This document shows, piece after piece, positions 20,325-30,366 of a stretch of 64,000 nt of DNA. The translations under genes and the position numbers were made by a program. The stretch comes from Sulfitobacter undariae (lineage in GTDB: Bacteria; Pseudomonadota; Alphaproteobacteria; Rhodobacterales; Rhodobacteraceae), in assembly GCF_014196805.1 (NCBI RefSeq), contig NZ_JACIEI010000005.1, positions 140,933 through 204,932 of the forward strand, read 5' to 3'. Numbering within the stretch: the stretch's first letter is position 1; every line of letters starts with the position of its first letter. A model generated the notes under the pieces. The model was not told the origin of the DNA and searched no databases. It saw only the letters and a list, made by a program, of their open reading frames with translations.

Positions 20325-20942
20325 ATGATTAAGATTTTTGTAATGTTTGCAGCTGTACTTGTCGTGCAGGTGGGTACTGGTGTGGCGAAGGCGGATCCAT
20401 CGCTTGGGCAAGCGTCATTCGTTTTTGACGGGGAGACTGTCGAGATCACGCCTAACTCGGCTGACGCTGTCAAATACACAAGTCGGTTTGCTAGGCTGAC
20501 AGCATCCTGCGACCCAAACTGTATTGCACCGCAATCGGCCGCGGTGGGCATCGAAACGGTGATCGAACCGCAGGTGCTGGAGTTTTTGGAGAACACAGTG
20601 GGCGAGGGGACGGGGTTGCTGGTGGATGCGCGGATGCCAGAAGATCGGGCGTTGGGCTTCATTCCGGGGTCGGTCAACTTGCCACATGCCGCGATGGCCA
20701 AAAGAGAAGACGAAGGCGCCCGTCAGCCCATCTTGATGGCATTAGGTGCCCGTAGTTTTGAAGATGTATACAATTTTGCAGATGCACAAAATTTGATGAT
20801 TTACGACAATGGTCCGTCACAAAATGATGCAGGCGAGTTGATCGCGCATTTGCTTGAGGTCGGCTATCCACCAGAAAAAATACGCTATTATCGTGGCGGC
20901 ATGCAGGTTTGGTCCGTGTTGGCCCTGACGGTACAGGAGTAA
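20325..20942 (+). CDS. exported rhodanese-like protein lacking the catalytic cysteine
   Basis: The 205-residue protein has a signal peptide (MIKIFVMFAAVLVVQVGTGVAKA) and a rhodanese-like fold: LLVDAR (98-103), GFIPGSVNLPH (111-121) and a C-terminal YYRGGMQVW. The active-site loop after LMIY reads DNGPSQND, so Asp161 occupies the place of the usual cysteine, and sulfurtransferase activity is not expected. A CDPNC pair (Cys62, Cys66) lies in the N-terminal part. The start at 20325 follows GGGGGAA; an upstream in-frame ATG at 20280 would bury the signal peptide. It ends 4 bases before the LysM gene. Confidence 0.8.
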   Translation: MIKIFVMFAAVLVVQVGTGVAKADPSLGQASFVFDGETVEITPNSADAVKYTSRFARLTASCDPNCIAPQSAAVGIETVIEPQVLEFLENTVGEGTGLLVDARMPEDRALGFIPGSVNLPHAAMAKREDEGARQPILMALGARSFEDVYNFADAQNLMIYDNGPSQNDAGELIAHLLEVGYPPEKIRYYRGGMQVWSVLALTVQE

Positions 20943-20946
20943 CGGT

Positions 20947-22053
20947 ATGAAGAAAGACAAACCCAAGATATCATTTACGACTGGTCCTGCCAGTGATGTT
21001 GTGCGGTCTGCGCCTGCCGAAGGGCAAAGTCGTGCGCAAATGAAAGCGGCACCGGCCGCTGGAAAATCGACTGTAATGCCCAAGTCACACGATGCATCCA
21101 AACCGCTAGGAGCAGGCGCAACTTCTGGACTGAGTTCGAGTACACCAAAGCGGCATTCTGCTCCACTAATTGCGCAGGCCGCGCCGCGCAGCATGTTCAC
21201 ACCTGTCTTGGCTGTCGTCTCTCTGCTGACCGTTGGGTTGGGCGTGGCAGCGGTTTTCCTTTGGCAGGATGACAATCTGCAAGCAGCGACCGTACCAGCG
21301 CGCGCATCAGAACAGACGAAAGTCACAGCGCAAGGCGTGAGCGAGCCGGCCTCACTTGACTCAGTGACGCGCGCAGCAACGCCTGATCTGACAGATTTAG
21401 CGAACCGTGATCAGACTGGCAAAGCCGCGGGAGGCTCTGTAGTGGCCAATCTTGCGGCGGCCGTTCAGGTTGTGATGTATCCTGCAGAAAACCCTGCTGT
21501 TGTCTTGCAACAAACACCTGTCGCCGAAGAAGCAGTAGATTTGGTTGCCGAGGAAATGCAGGTTTTGCGTGCAGGTATCCTTGCGGGCGACTATGAAATT
21601 GACGTGATTGAACAGAATGGCGTTGGGCGTTCATCGCTCCGCTTTATCGGCGCTGAAGAAACCGGTAACGCGGCCAAGGCCGTCTTGATGCAAGCCATCA
21701 CCGAAGGCCGCATCACAGCGCCCAAGCACATGTGGACGGCGGAAGGCCCTGTAGACATTGATACGTTGATGTTCGATCTGGTGCAGACCGCACTTGCAGC
21801 GGATGGCACAGTTGAAGGTGCCGATGCTGCGCGCGACATGTCCCGCACGACATTTATGGTGTCGAGAATCCAGTCCAGCAAAGTGGATGGTAAGCGCCAC
21901 TACACCGTTGGGGCTGGTGACAGCCTCGCGTATATTTCACTCCAATTCTACGGTAAGCCAGATGCGTTCCAGCGCATCGTCGATGCAAACCGTAAAACGC
22001 TACAATCGCCCGAAAAGATCCAGATAGGCCAGCGGTTAATAATACCCAGCTGA
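20947..22053 (+). CDS. membrane-anchored LysM domain protein
   Basis: The 368-residue protein has a disordered cytoplasmic N-terminus rich in Ala/Lys/Ser (1-80) and one membrane segment (VLAVVSLLTVGLGVAAVFLW, about 86-106). An Ala/Thr/Val-rich periplasmic stalk follows. A small central region includes RRSSL-like SSLRFIGAEETGNAA. The C-terminal LysM domain (about 318-368) has YTVGAGDSLAYIS and IQIGQRLIIP. LysM domains bind peptidoglycan glycans, so the protein likely links the inner membrane to the wall. It is co-transcribed with the rhodanese-like gene. Function is not known. Confidence 0.85.
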   Translation: MKKDKPKISFTTGPASDVVRSAPAEGQSRAQMKAAPAAGKSTVMPKSHDASKPLGAGATSGLSSSTPKRHSAPLIAQAAPRSMFTPVLAVVSLLTVGLGVAAVFLWQDDNLQAATVPARASEQTKVTAQGVSEPASLDSVTRAATPDLTDLANRDQTGKAAGGSVVANLAAAVQVVMYPAENPAVVLQQTPVAEEAVDLVAEEMQVLRAGILAGDYEIDVIEQNGVGRSSLRFIGAEETGNAAKAVLMQAITEGRITAPKHMWTAEGPVDIDTLMFDLVQTALAADGTVEGADAARDMSRTTFMVSRIQSSKVDGKRHYTVGAGDSLAYISLQFYGKPDAFQRIVDANRKTLQSPEKIQIGQRLIIPS

Positions 22054-22094
22054 TAAAAACAAAAATAGACGTCTCAGCGACAATCGGGCGATCA

Positions 22095-22130
22095 ACAGGC
22101 CGGACAGAAATGTCTGGCCTGTCTGTATTT
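22095..22130 (+). terminator. terminator after the LysM gene
   Basis: A 12-bp stem (ACAGGCCGGACA pairing with TGTCTGGCCTGT, one G.T pair) with a GAAA tetraloop is followed by CTGTATTTT. It separates the rhodanese/LysM unit from the purine operon. Confidence 0.8.
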
Positions 22131-22205
22131 TGGGGCCTCTTTGCAAATTGCAGGGGGGGCCGTTTTTGTGCAAGGTGGATGTGGGCTTAGGCAAAAGGAC
22201 ACAGC

Positions 22206-23618
22206 ATGACACGTTACCCCAGAGATTTCACCGGATATGGTAGCAAGCCAGTTAACGTAGAGTGGCCAAATAAGGCGCGGATCGCAGTCCAGTTTGTCCT
22301 GAATTATGAAGAGGGGGGCGAAAACTGCCTGTTGCACGGGGATGCCGCCTCCGAAGCTTTCCTCTCCGAAATTGTTGGCGCAGCCCCTTGGCCGGGTCAG
22401 CGGCATTGGAACATGGAAAGCATCTATGACTACGGTGCACGAGCAGGGTTTTGGCGGTTGCACCGCTTGTTCACAGGGGCGGGTGTTCCCGTCACCGTCT
22501 ACGGTGTCGCCAGCGCGCTTGCCCGTGCGCCTGAACAGGTCGAAGCGATGCAATCCGCAGGGTGGGAAATTGCCAGCCACGGCTTGAAGTGGATTGATTA
22601 CCGCGACCATAGTGCGGAGCTTGAAGCCGCTGATATGGCCGAAGCAATCCGCCTTCATACGGAAGTGACAGGCGAGGCACCGCGCGGCTGGTATTGTGGC
22701 CGCACCAGCGCCAACACCGTTTGCCTTGCGGCCGAAACGGGTGCATTTGATTATGTCTCGGACACCTATGATGATGATTTGCCATATTGGTCCGACATCG
22801 CGGGCACCGACCAATTGATCATTCCCTACACGCTGGATTGCAATGATATGCGATTTGCAACGCCGCAGGGGTTCAACTCGGGTGATCAGTTCTACACCTA
22901 CCTGTGTGATACGTTTGACGCGCTTTACGCCGAGGGCGAAGCAGGCGCTGCCAAGATGATGTCGATTGGATTGCACTGCCGCTTGATCGGGCGTCCGGGC
23001 CGCGTGCAAGCCTTGGCGCGTTTTCTGGACTATATCAAAGGGTTTGAAGGTGTCTGGACGCCGCGCCGCATCGAGATTGCGGATCATTGGCGTGCCAATC
23101 ACCCGCCTGTTGCCAAACTGCGCCCCAGCCGTATGGCACAGGCCGAATTTGTAGAGCGTTTTGGCGGCGTGTTTGAACATTCTGCATGGATTGCGGAACG
23201 TGCTTTTGATCTGGAGCTTGGCCCCGCCCATGATAGTGCTGCTGGCTTGCACAACGCGCTGGCGCGGATGTTCCGTTCGGCCAGTCGCGCAGAGCGGCTT
23301 GGCGTTTTGACAGCCCACCCTGATCTCGCGGGTAAATTAGCCGCTGCACAGCGCCTAACCGCCGAGAGCACATCAGAGCAAGCCAGCGCAGGTTTGGACG
23401 CACTGACCGACGCTGAGCGCACTCAGTTCACCGAATTGAATGCGGCCTATGTGGCCAAACACGGCTTTCCGTTCATCATTGCGGTGAAGGATCACACCAA
23501 AGACGGCATCTTAAGCGCATTCCAAGCGCGGATTGCCAATGATACCGACACTGAATTCACCACGGCCTGTAAACAGGTCGAGCGTATTGCACGCATCAGA
23601 CTGGAGCAAATTCTATGA
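22206..23618 (+). CDS. fused allantoinase (PuuE-type) / OHCU decarboxylase
   Basis: The 470-residue protein joins two enzymes. Residues 1 to about 300 are a polysaccharide-deacetylase-fold allantoinase of the PuuE type (RYPRDFTGYG, WPNKARIAVQFVLNYEEGGE, SHGLKWIDY, YCGRTSANT). Residues about 305-470 are OHCU decarboxylase (UraD), with FGGVFEHSAWIAERA, LTAHPDLAGKLA and GFPFIIAVK. The UraD half converts OHCU to S-allantoin and the PuuE half opens allantoin to allantoate. This fusion is known in Proteobacteria. It overlaps the next gene by ATGA, so translation is coupled. Confidence 0.94.
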   Translation: MTRYPRDFTGYGSKPVNVEWPNKARIAVQFVLNYEEGGENCLLHGDAASEAFLSEIVGAAPWPGQRHWNMESIYDYGARAGFWRLHRLFTGAGVPVTVYGVASALARAPEQVEAMQSAGWEIASHGLKWIDYRDHSAELEAADMAEAIRLHTEVTGEAPRGWYCGRTSANTVCLAAETGAFDYVSDTYDDDLPYWSDIAGTDQLIIPYTLDCNDMRFATPQGFNSGDQFYTYLCDTFDALYAEGEAGAAKMMSIGLHCRLIGRPGRVQALARFLDYIKGFEGVWTPRRIEIADHWRANHPPVAKLRPSRMAQAEFVERFGGVFEHSAWIAERAFDLELGPAHDSAAGLHNALARMFRSASRAERLGVLTAHPDLAGKLAAAQRLTAESTSEQASAGLDALTDAERTQFTELNAAYVAKHGFPFIIAVKDHTKDGILSAFQARIANDTDTEFTTACKQVERIARIRLEQIL

Positions 23619-24424
23619 CCTACGCCTTCCCTCCCGGTGGCCTGCCTGATCAATCCGTATCGCCCGAAGGCACAGCGGTTTTTACACCCGCCTATGCGGT
23701 GCTGCCTGCTCTGACACAACGCGATATCGTGACCAGTTATTTGCCCAGTTGGACGGGCATGCGCATGTGGGTGTTGGCGCGGCCGATGTCCGGCTTTGCT
23801 GAAACCTTTAGCCAATACGCGGTTGAGCTTCAGCCAGCAGGTGGCAGCGATACACCTGAAGTGGACGAAGAAGTACAATCGGTGATCTTTGTCGCTTCTG
23901 GTCAGGTGGTCGTGAACATCGACGGTGAACGCCATGTTTTGGAAGCAGGCGGTTATGCCTATATTCCAGTGGATGTGGTTTGGACCATCTGGAACGACAG
24001 CAATGTGGTCAGCCAGTTCCACTGGATCCGTAAACGTTATGTCGGTGCCGAGGGCGTTGATTTGCCTGAGGCATTTGTGACCTCTGATCAGGCCGTAGCG
24101 CCGACAGAAATGCCCGATTGTGACGGTGTTTGGGCCACAACCCGTTTTGTAGAGCCTAATGACCTGCGTCACGACATGCATGTGAACATCGTTACCTTCC
24201 AACCAGGCGGGCGTATTCCTTTTGCAGAGACACATGTGATGGAGCATGGTCTCTATGTTTTGCAAGGCACAGCGGATTATCTGTTGAACAAGGATTGGGT
24301 GCCAGTTGTTGCGGGTGATTTCATGTGGCTGCGTGCGTTTTGTCCGCAGGCCTGTGTGGCGACAGGGGATGAACCCTTCCGCTATTTGCTCTACAAAGAC
24401 GTCAACCGTCACATGCCCTTATGA
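23615..24424 (+). CDS. allE: (S)-ureidoglycine aminohydrolase (cupin)
   Basis: This enzyme releases ammonia from (S)-ureidoglycine to give (S)-ureidoglycolate. The 269-residue bicupin matches the AllE/YlbA/UGHY family: an N-terminal TPAYAVLPALTQRDIVTSYLP, a first cupin with VVNIDGERHVLEAGGYAYIP, and a second cupin with the metal-site region PFAETHVMEHGLYVLQG. It shares overlapping stop/start codons on both sides, with puuE-uraD upstream and allA downstream. Confidence 0.93.
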   Translation: MTYAFPPGGLPDQSVSPEGTAVFTPAYAVLPALTQRDIVTSYLPSWTGMRMWVLARPMSGFAETFSQYAVELQPAGGSDTPEVDEEVQSVIFVASGQVVVNIDGERHVLEAGGYAYIPVDVVWTIWNDSNVVSQFHWIRKRYVGAEGVDLPEAFVTSDQAVAPTEMPDCDGVWATTRFVEPNDLRHDMHVNIVTFQPGGRIPFAETHVMEHGLYVLQGTADYLLNKDWVPVVAGDFMWLRAFCPQACVATGDEPFRYLLYKDVNRHMPL

Positions 24425-24912
24425 GTGTTGAGATCAAGACAGAGCCGCTTACGCCGGAGGCCTTTGCCGCCTTCGGCGATGTGTTGGATGCGTCGGGTGC
24501 GCCGGACAAGATGATCAATGCGGGTTTGTGCGGTCGTCATCACGATCGCGCAGCGCTTGATTTCGGGCCGCAGGGGCGTGCAGGGATTAGCATTTTTAAT
24601 GCACAACCACGCAGCTTTCCTTATCCACTCAATTTGATGGAGCGGCATCCAGAAGGGTCGCAAGCGTTCCTTCCGATGACCGCATCGCCGTTTTTGGTCA
24701 TCGTCGCCGAGGACAATAACGGCAAGCCGGGTGTGCCACGCGCCTTCCTGACCCAGCCCTTGCAGGGGATCAATTTCCATCGCGGCACATGGCACGGGGT
24801 CCTGACACCGCTGGAAGCGCCTGGGATTTTTGCAGTGGTCGACAGGATTGGTGCCACGCCAAATCTCGAAGAAGTTTATCTTGATCCTGAATACGTCGTG
24901 ACCCTAGGGTGA
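24421..24912 (+). CDS. allA: ureidoglycolate lyase
   Basis: AllA splits (S)-ureidoglycolate into glyoxylate and urea. The 163-residue protein is of the usual length and has the motifs LTPEAFAAFGDVLD, SIFNAQPRSFPY, MERHPEGSQAF and FHRGTWHGVLTPLEA. The ATGA overlap with allE indicates coupled translation. It completes the allantoin degradation branch in this operon. Confidence 0.94.
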   Translation: MSVEIKTEPLTPEAFAAFGDVLDASGAPDKMINAGLCGRHHDRAALDFGPQGRAGISIFNAQPRSFPYPLNLMERHPEGSQAFLPMTASPFLVIVAEDNNGKPGVPRAFLTQPLQGINFHRGTWHGVLTPLEAPGIFAVVDRIGATPNLEEVYLDPEYVVTLG

Positions 24913-24959
24913 ATGATCCAGAAAATACTGGTGAAATAATAAATACGACAGGGACCAAT

Positions 24960-26387
24960 ATGAGCAATTCTTCACTGGGGACGCCAGAACAACTGCGCGA
25001 TCCCAATTATACACCGCCTTTGGCGCAGGCGATTCCGCTGGGCATTCAGCATGTTCTGGCGATGTTTGTGTCCAATATCACTCCTGCGATCATCGTGGCT
25101 GGCGCTGCGGGCATTGGCTATGGGTCGGATCAGGGCGCGCTCGGCTTTCCTGATATGAGCTATATGATCCAGATGGCAATGTTGTTTGCCGGCATCGCCA
25201 CGCTGATCCAGACCATTGGCATTGGCCCTATTGGTGCACGTTTACCGATTGTTCAGGGTACCAGTTTCGCCTTTGTGCCGATTATGATTCCTGCCGTTCT
25301 GGGCGCCGGCACTGCGGGACTTGCAGGTTTGATGACAGGTGTTGTGATTGGCGGCGTTTTCCATTTCTTCCTTGGTTTCGTTGTGGGCAAGTTCCGCTTT
25401 GCCCTGCCGCCGCTGATCACGGGGTTGATCGTTCTGATGATCGGACTGGCGCTGGTCAAGGTTGGTATCCAATATTCTGCGGGTGGCGTGTTGAATTATA
25501 ACGCTGTGCATTTGCAAACGTCTGCGCAGAACGCCTTTGTCTTTTCAGGCATGCCCGACGCAGGCAAAGGTAACGCAGCGGCCTTTGGTAGTATTCAATA
25601 CTGGTTCCCCGCATTGGTGGTGGTGGCCGTGACACTGGCGATCCAGTTCTTTGCCCGTGGATTTTTGGCGATTGCTGCCGTTTTCCTAGGTATTGTCGCT
25701 GGCTATATCGTTGCCTATCTCATGGGGCAGGTTAGCTTTGCCAATGTCGGCAATGCGCCGTTGTTCCAAGTGCCTATGCCGTTCAAATACGGATGGGATA
25801 TCAATTGGGCCATCATCATCGGTATGTGTTTTATGGCAGTTTTGTCCATGATTGAAACAGTTGGTGACGCCAACGGTATTACCAAAGGGGGCGCAGGGCG
25901 TGAAGCGACAGACGCGGAAGTCACTGGCGCGACATTTGCGGATGGGGCTGGATCGGCTTTGGCGGGTGTTTTCGGCAGCTTGCCCAACACGTCGTTCAGC
26001 CAGAATGTGGGCCTGATCGCCATGACTGGTGTGATGAGCCGCCATGTTGTGACCATTGGTGGCATTTTTCTGATTATCTGTGGCTTTATGCCCGTTGTCG
26101 GTGCTGTGATCCGTACCATGCCCGAACATGTTTTGGGCGGCGGCGTGATCGTGATGTTTGGTATGGTTGCCGCATCTGGCATCAACATGCTGTCCGAAGT
26201 GAATTGGAACCGCCGCAACATGGTGATCTTTGCCACGGCATTGTCCATCGGTCTGGGCCTACAAATGGTGCCCGAAGCGCTGCAACATTTAGGTGAAACG
26301 GCGCAGGTTCTACTGACCTCGGGTTTGTTGCCCTCTGCTCTTATCGCGATTGTTCTGAACTTGGCTTTGCCCGAAGATCTGGACTAA
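24960..26387 (+). CDS. NCS2-family xanthine/urate permease
   Basis: The protein is an inner-membrane purine/H+ symporter of the nucleobase:cation symporter-2 family with about 14 membrane segments. It shows the family features PPLAQAIPLGIQHVLAMF and the QGTSFAFVP segment. The signature region around residues 310-345 includes SMIETVGDANGITK and ends LPNTSFSQNVG. Given the neighbours, uric acid or xanthine is the likely substrate. I place the start at 24960, where AGGGA is properly spaced. A GTG at 24909 overlapping the allA stop would add 17 residues and cannot be excluded. Confidence 0.93.
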   Translation: MSNSSLGTPEQLRDPNYTPPLAQAIPLGIQHVLAMFVSNITPAIIVAGAAGIGYGSDQGALGFPDMSYMIQMAMLFAGIATLIQTIGIGPIGARLPIVQGTSFAFVPIMIPAVLGAGTAGLAGLMTGVVIGGVFHFFLGFVVGKFRFALPPLITGLIVLMIGLALVKVGIQYSAGGVLNYNAVHLQTSAQNAFVFSGMPDAGKGNAAAFGSIQYWFPALVVVAVTLAIQFFARGFLAIAAVFLGIVAGYIVAYLMGQVSFANVGNAPLFQVPMPFKYGWDINWAIIIGMCFMAVLSMIETVGDANGITKGGAGREATDAEVTGATFADGAGSALAGVFGSLPNTSFSQNVGLIAMTGVMSRHVVTIGGIFLIICGFMPVVGAVIRTMPEHVLGGGVIVMFGMVAASGINMLSEVNWNRRNMVIFATALSIGLGLQMVPEALQHLGETAQVLLTSGLLPSALIAIVLNLALPEDLD

Positions 26388-26401
26388 ACCTCAAAACGTC
26401 A

Positions 26402-26430
26402 GGGCCGCATCACCACATGGGATGCGGCCC
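26402..26430 (+). terminator. hairpin after the purine permease gene
   Basis: A perfect 10-bp stem (GGGCCGCATC pairing with GATGCGGCCC, 9-base loop) lies just past the permease stop. There is no T tract, so it may stabilise the 3' end rather than terminate alone. Confidence 0.5.
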
Positions 26431-26544
26431 TAACTGGTACAGATTTCACGCCTGCCGCAATAGGCAGTCAAGCATGTAAATAGCGGTGGATAAGGCCGTG
26501 CAGCTGCTTTCAGAATCGCAGCGCTTCATGCTAGGTATAGCGCC

Positions 26545-28392
26545 ATGGCAGAACCTCACCCCAATATAAGCACTCCTCAGCCGGTCATCCGTCAGCTTGA
26601 TGAAACCGCAATCAACCGTATCGCCGCTGGCGAAGTGGTCGAGCGGCCTGCATCGGCTGTTAAAGAACTGGTTGAGAACGCAATCGACGCAGGTGCGCAG
26701 CGCATCACTGTGGAATATGCAGATGGGGGCAAGACCCTGATCCGCGTCACAGACGATGGCTGTGGCATCGCGGGCGATGATCTGCCGCTGGCCTTGTCGC
26801 GCCACGCGACCTCCAAGATTGACGGCAGCGATCTGCTCAACATCCATTCCTTTGGCTTTCGCGGCGAGGCGTTGCCCTCGCTGGGTGCTGTGGGGCGTTT
26901 GACGATTACCAGCCGCGCCCAAGGTCACGACGGGGCGGAAATCAGCGTGATTGGCGGCAAACACGCCGCCGTTAAACCCGCAGGGCTGAGTGCAGGCACG
27001 GTCGTGACCCTGCGCGATCTGTTTTATGCCACGCCGGCCCGCCTCAAATTCCTGCGGACCGACCGCGCCGAGGCACAGGCGATTGGTGATGTGATCAAAC
27101 GCCTTGCCATGGCAGAGCCTTTTGTGCGGTTTGTGTTGCGTGATGTTTCGGGTGATGGCGCTGGCCGCGAAGTTTTCCGCGCCGAGGCTGAACAAGGCGA
27201 TCTATTTGACGCGCTGCATGGGCGGTTGCGTCAAGTTCTAGGGCGCGAATTTGCCGAAAATGCCTTGGCGATTGATGCCGAGCGTGAGGGTTTTCACCTC
27301 ACCGGATTTGCTGCTTTGCCGACCTATTCACGCGGGAGCGCTGTGGCGCAATATCTGTTTGTGAACGGACGACCCGTCAAAGATAAAATGCTGATGGGCG
27401 CGCTGCGTGGCGCGTATTTTGATTTCCTCAGCCGTGATCGTCATCCCGCAGCGGCATTGTTTGTAGATTGTGACCCGAACCTCGTGGACGTCAATGTGCA
27501 CCCTGCCAAATCCGAAGTCCGTTTTCGGGATCCCGGTGTGGTGCGTGGCTTGATCGTGTCGGGCTTGCGCCATGCGCTGGCCAATGCGGGCCACCGTGCC
27601 TCTACAACAGTTGCGGATGCCACATTGGGGGCGATGCGGCCCGAGCCTACGGGCGAGGCGCGGATTTACCAGATGGACCGCCCGTCATCAGGCGCACGGC
27701 AAGCCGCCTATCAGGCGCAAGCGCCACAAGGGTTTGCCGAAACACAAGGCATGTGGGGCCGTGTTGAAACACCAAGCGAGGCACCGCCGCAGCCGCATGA
27801 GGAGCGGGTAGAGTACCCGCTGGGCACTGCGCGCGGCCAAGTGCATGAAAACTACATCATAGCCCAAACCGCCACAGGTATGGTGATCGTGGATCAACAC
27901 GCCGCCCACGAGCGGTTGGTCTATGAAAAACTGAAAAACCAGATGGCTGCGAATGGCGTCCCCGCCCAAGCTTTGCTGATCCCCGAGATCGTTGAGCTTA
28001 CCTCATCTGACCGCGCCACGATTCTGAGCGTGGCTGAGGAATTGGCGAAATTCGGTCTTGGGATCGAACCGTTTGGCGGTGATGCCATTGCGGTACGCGA
28101 AACCCCCGCCATTCTGGGTGAGGTCAACGCCGAAGCGATGATCCGCGATATTCTGGATGAGTTGGAAGGCGAAGGTGAAAGCCTGTTGGTGCAAGCCCGC
28201 ATCGAGGCCATCCTGAGCCGCGTGGCCTGCCACGGCTCCATCCGTTCGGGCCGCTGGATGCGCGCGGAAGAGATGAATGCGCTGCTGCGCGAGATGGAGG
28301 CAACGCCCCATTCCGGCCAATGCAACCATGGCCGTCCTACGTATGTCGAGCTAAAGCTGAGCGACATTGAACGCCTGTTTGGCCGCACATGA
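26545..28392 (+). CDS. mutL: DNA mismatch repair protein MutL
   Basis: The 615-residue MutL has the GHKL ATPase motifs at its N-terminus: [34 protein letters not shown] and [11 protein letters not shown] Pro/Gln-rich linker spans about 355-435. The C-terminal dimerisation domain contains [13 protein letters not shown], the DQHA(x2)E(x4)E motif of endonuclease-type MutL, and QCNHGRPTY near the end. Endonuclease-type MutL fits a species that lacks MutH. It overlaps the rmuC start by ATGA. Confidence 0.96.
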   Translation: MAEPHPNISTPQPVIRQLDETAINRIAAGEVVERPASAVKELVENAIDAGAQRITVEYADGGKTLIRVTDDGCGIAGDDLPLALSRHATSKIDGSDLLNIHSFGFRGEALPSLGAVGRLTITSRAQGHDGAEISVIGGKHAAVKPAGLSAGTVVTLRDLFYATPARLKFLRTDRAEAQAIGDVIKRLAMAEPFVRFVLRDVSGDGAGREVFRAEAEQGDLFDALHGRLRQVLGREFAENALAIDAEREGFHLTGFAALPTYSRGSAVAQYLFVNGRPVKDKMLMGALRGAYFDFLSRDRHPAAALFVDCDPNLVDVNVHPAKSEVRFRDPGVVRGLIVSGLRHALANAGHRASTTVADATLGAMRPEPTGEARIYQMDRPSSGARQAAYQAQAPQGFAETQGMWGRVETPSEAPPQPHEERVEYPLGTARGQVHENYIIAQTATGMVIVDQHAAHERLVYEKLKNQMAANGVPAQALLIPEIVELTSSDRATILSVAEELAKFGLGIEPFGGDAIAVRETPAILGEVNAEAMIRDILDELEGEGESLLVQARIEAILSRVACHGSIRSGRWMRAEEMNALLREMEATPHSGQCNHGRPTYVELKLSDIERLFGRT

Positions 28393-29561
28393 TCCAGCTT
28401 GGCGGGGTTGAGTTGAGCGTTGAGGAGCCTTTGTTGTTGGCGCTGCTTGTCGGTGTGGGCGTCCTCGCTCTCATCCTTGTTTTACTCGTCGTGATGCTTC
28501 TCCGTCCGACGCGTATACCTGCTGCATTGGCGCATCAATTGCATGTGCTGGGCAATGGGCAGGCACAGTTGCAGGGTAATCTACAAACCGCGTCTGATAC
28601 GCAGGCCAACGCCCAAACCCAGTTAATCCAAAGCCTTGAGGCGCGGATGGCGACGGTGCAGCTTCAGATGCAACAACAGCTTGCGCAAATGCAGGAACGC
28701 ACCAATCAATCGCTGCATGGCAGCGCCCAGCGAACAACCACCAGCCTGACCCAGTTGCAAGAGCGCCTTAAATCCATTGACCGTGCGCAGGACAACATCA
28801 CCAAACTGTCGGGGGATGTGCTGTCATTGCAAGATATTCTGAGCAATAAACAGACGCGTGGGGCGTTCGGGGAAATCCAGCTGAATGACATTGTCTCCAA
28901 GGCATTGCCCTCGGACAGCTATACAATGCAGAAAACGCTCTCCAATGGCCGCCGCGCTGATTGCCTGATCCATCTGCCCAATCCGCCCGGACCAATTGTG
29001 ATTGATGCGAAATTCCCGTTAGAAGCCTATGAGGCGCTGCACCGTGCCAGCACGGATTGGGAATTGAAATCAGCCGTGGCGAATATGCGCACAAGCATAC
29101 GTAAACACATCCGCGATATTTCAGAGAAATACATCCTTGATGGCGAAACTGCCGATGGGGCACTGATGTTTTTGCCGTCCGAAGCCGTATACGCCGAGCT
29201 TCATGCGAATTTCCCTGAATTGGTCCGGGAAGGGTTTGATGCCCGCGTTTGGATCGTGTCACCAACCACCTGCATGGCAACGCTGAACACCATGCGTGCG
29301 ATCCTCAAAGATGCGCGGATGCGCGAGCAGGCCGGTGAAATCCGCAAGACCTTGCGCCTTTTGCACCGTGATGTGGAATTGATCGTGTCACGTGTGGGCA
29401 AGCTGGACACCCATTTTCGCCAAGCACGTGAAGATATTGAAGGCATTGGCACCGCCGCTGAGCGTGCAGGTAAACGGGCTGCAAGGTTGGATAATTTTGA
29501 CTTCGAGGAAGTGGATAAGCAAGAGGCCATAGCGCCGCTCCCACCACTGCCACAGAATTAG
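28389..29561 (+). CDS. rmuC: DNA recombination protein RmuC homologue
   Basis: The 390-residue protein has one N-terminal membrane segment (about 12-37) and a Gln-rich coiled coil (about 45-135). The RmuC nuclease-like domain follows (about 150-370), with [27 protein letters not shown] and [19 protein letters not shown]. RmuC limits inversions at short repeats in E. coli. The pairing with mutL by overlapping codons suggests a joint genome-maintenance transcript. Confidence 0.93.
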   Translation: MIQLGGVELSVEEPLLLALLVGVGVLALILVLLVVMLLRPTRIPAALAHQLHVLGNGQAQLQGNLQTASDTQANAQTQLIQSLEARMATVQLQMQQQLAQMQERTNQSLHGSAQRTTTSLTQLQERLKSIDRAQDNITKLSGDVLSLQDILSNKQTRGAFGEIQLNDIVSKALPSDSYTMQKTLSNGRRADCLIHLPNPPGPIVIDAKFPLEAYEALHRASTDWELKSAVANMRTSIRKHIRDISEKYILDGETADGALMFLPSEAVYAELHANFPELVREGFDARVWIVSPTTCMATLNTMRAILKDARMREQAGEIRKTLRLLHRDVELIVSRVGKLDTHFRQAREDIEGIGTAAERAGKRAARLDNFDFEEVDKQEAIAPLPPLPQN

Positions 29562-29799
29562 GTCATGTGAATGTATGCCGCTTCTACGGGTCGTAAACCT
29601 GTCCACGACAAAGGCGTGCCGTTGATATAGCTGGAATTTCACAGTGGCGCTTATCACCAAAGCGGCGGATGTGAGATGAAAGTCACGCGGCTACAATCAC
29701 AATGTTTCGGTTTGTGGTCCGTGAACGCAAAGCATACGTTCATGCCGAACGGCGGCTCTTTTGCCGTTGTCTGGGGGTAAAGGTGGATAGGTTGGCGTA

Positions 29800-30366
29800 G
29801 TGGCAGAAGAATGGTTCTATTTCGCACTGGGCGCTGCGCTGGTGCTAATATTGGTTGCGACGCGGCGCAGGTTTGCAGATTTTTTGGCGCAAACAGTGGA
29901 TGATTACGCAGAAGATTCCCCTTTATTTGATCTGCGTAGCCATTTGAATGGGCAGATGATCTGTGAGGGTATGATTTTTGGCCCGTTTGGTCGCATGACC
30001 AGTACATTTCAGGCGGAATTTGATATTGTCTGGAAAGGAAATAGCTGCACGATGAAAGAGGCGTTTGTCTTTAATGATGGGACGACCCAACATCGGGAAT
30101 GGCGGCTTGAGTTGGATGGCGGTGGCGGTTTTGACGCATGGGCGGATGATGTGCCGGGAAAGGCTCATGGCGAAATGTCAGGGCCTGCGGTCCTGTTCAA
30201 CTATCCAATCAAACTACCCGAGGCGTCGGGAGGATACACACTAAGAGCGTTTGATTGTATGTATCTGACAAAAGGCGGAACGGTGGTGAACAGAAGCCAG
30301 TTCCGAAAATTTGGTTTTAAGGTCGCAGAACTTGTTGCGACAATTCGAAAAAAGGAAGTGGTATGA
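29800..30366 (+). CDS. DUF3833 family protein
   Basis: The 188-residue protein has an N-terminal membrane anchor (FYFALGAALVLILVA) followed by a beta-rich domain. That domain resembles DUF3833: HLNGQMICEGMIFGPFGRM, FQAEFDIVWKGN, REWRLELDGGG, and GPAVLFNYPIKLP. The start is a GTG at 29800 preceded by AAGGTGG. Its stop overlaps the start of the SDR gene by ATGA, a pairing that recurs in this family. Function unknown; a lipid-related role is possible but not shown by the sequence. Confidence 0.8.
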   Translation: MAEEWFYFALGAALVLILVATRRRFADFLAQTVDDYAEDSPLFDLRSHLNGQMICEGMIFGPFGRMTSTFQAEFDIVWKGNSCTMKEAFVFNDGTTQHREWRLELDGGGGFDAWADDVPGKAHGEMSGPAVLFNYPIKLPEASGGYTLRAFDCMYLTKGGTVVNRSQFRKFGFKVAELVATIRKKEVV

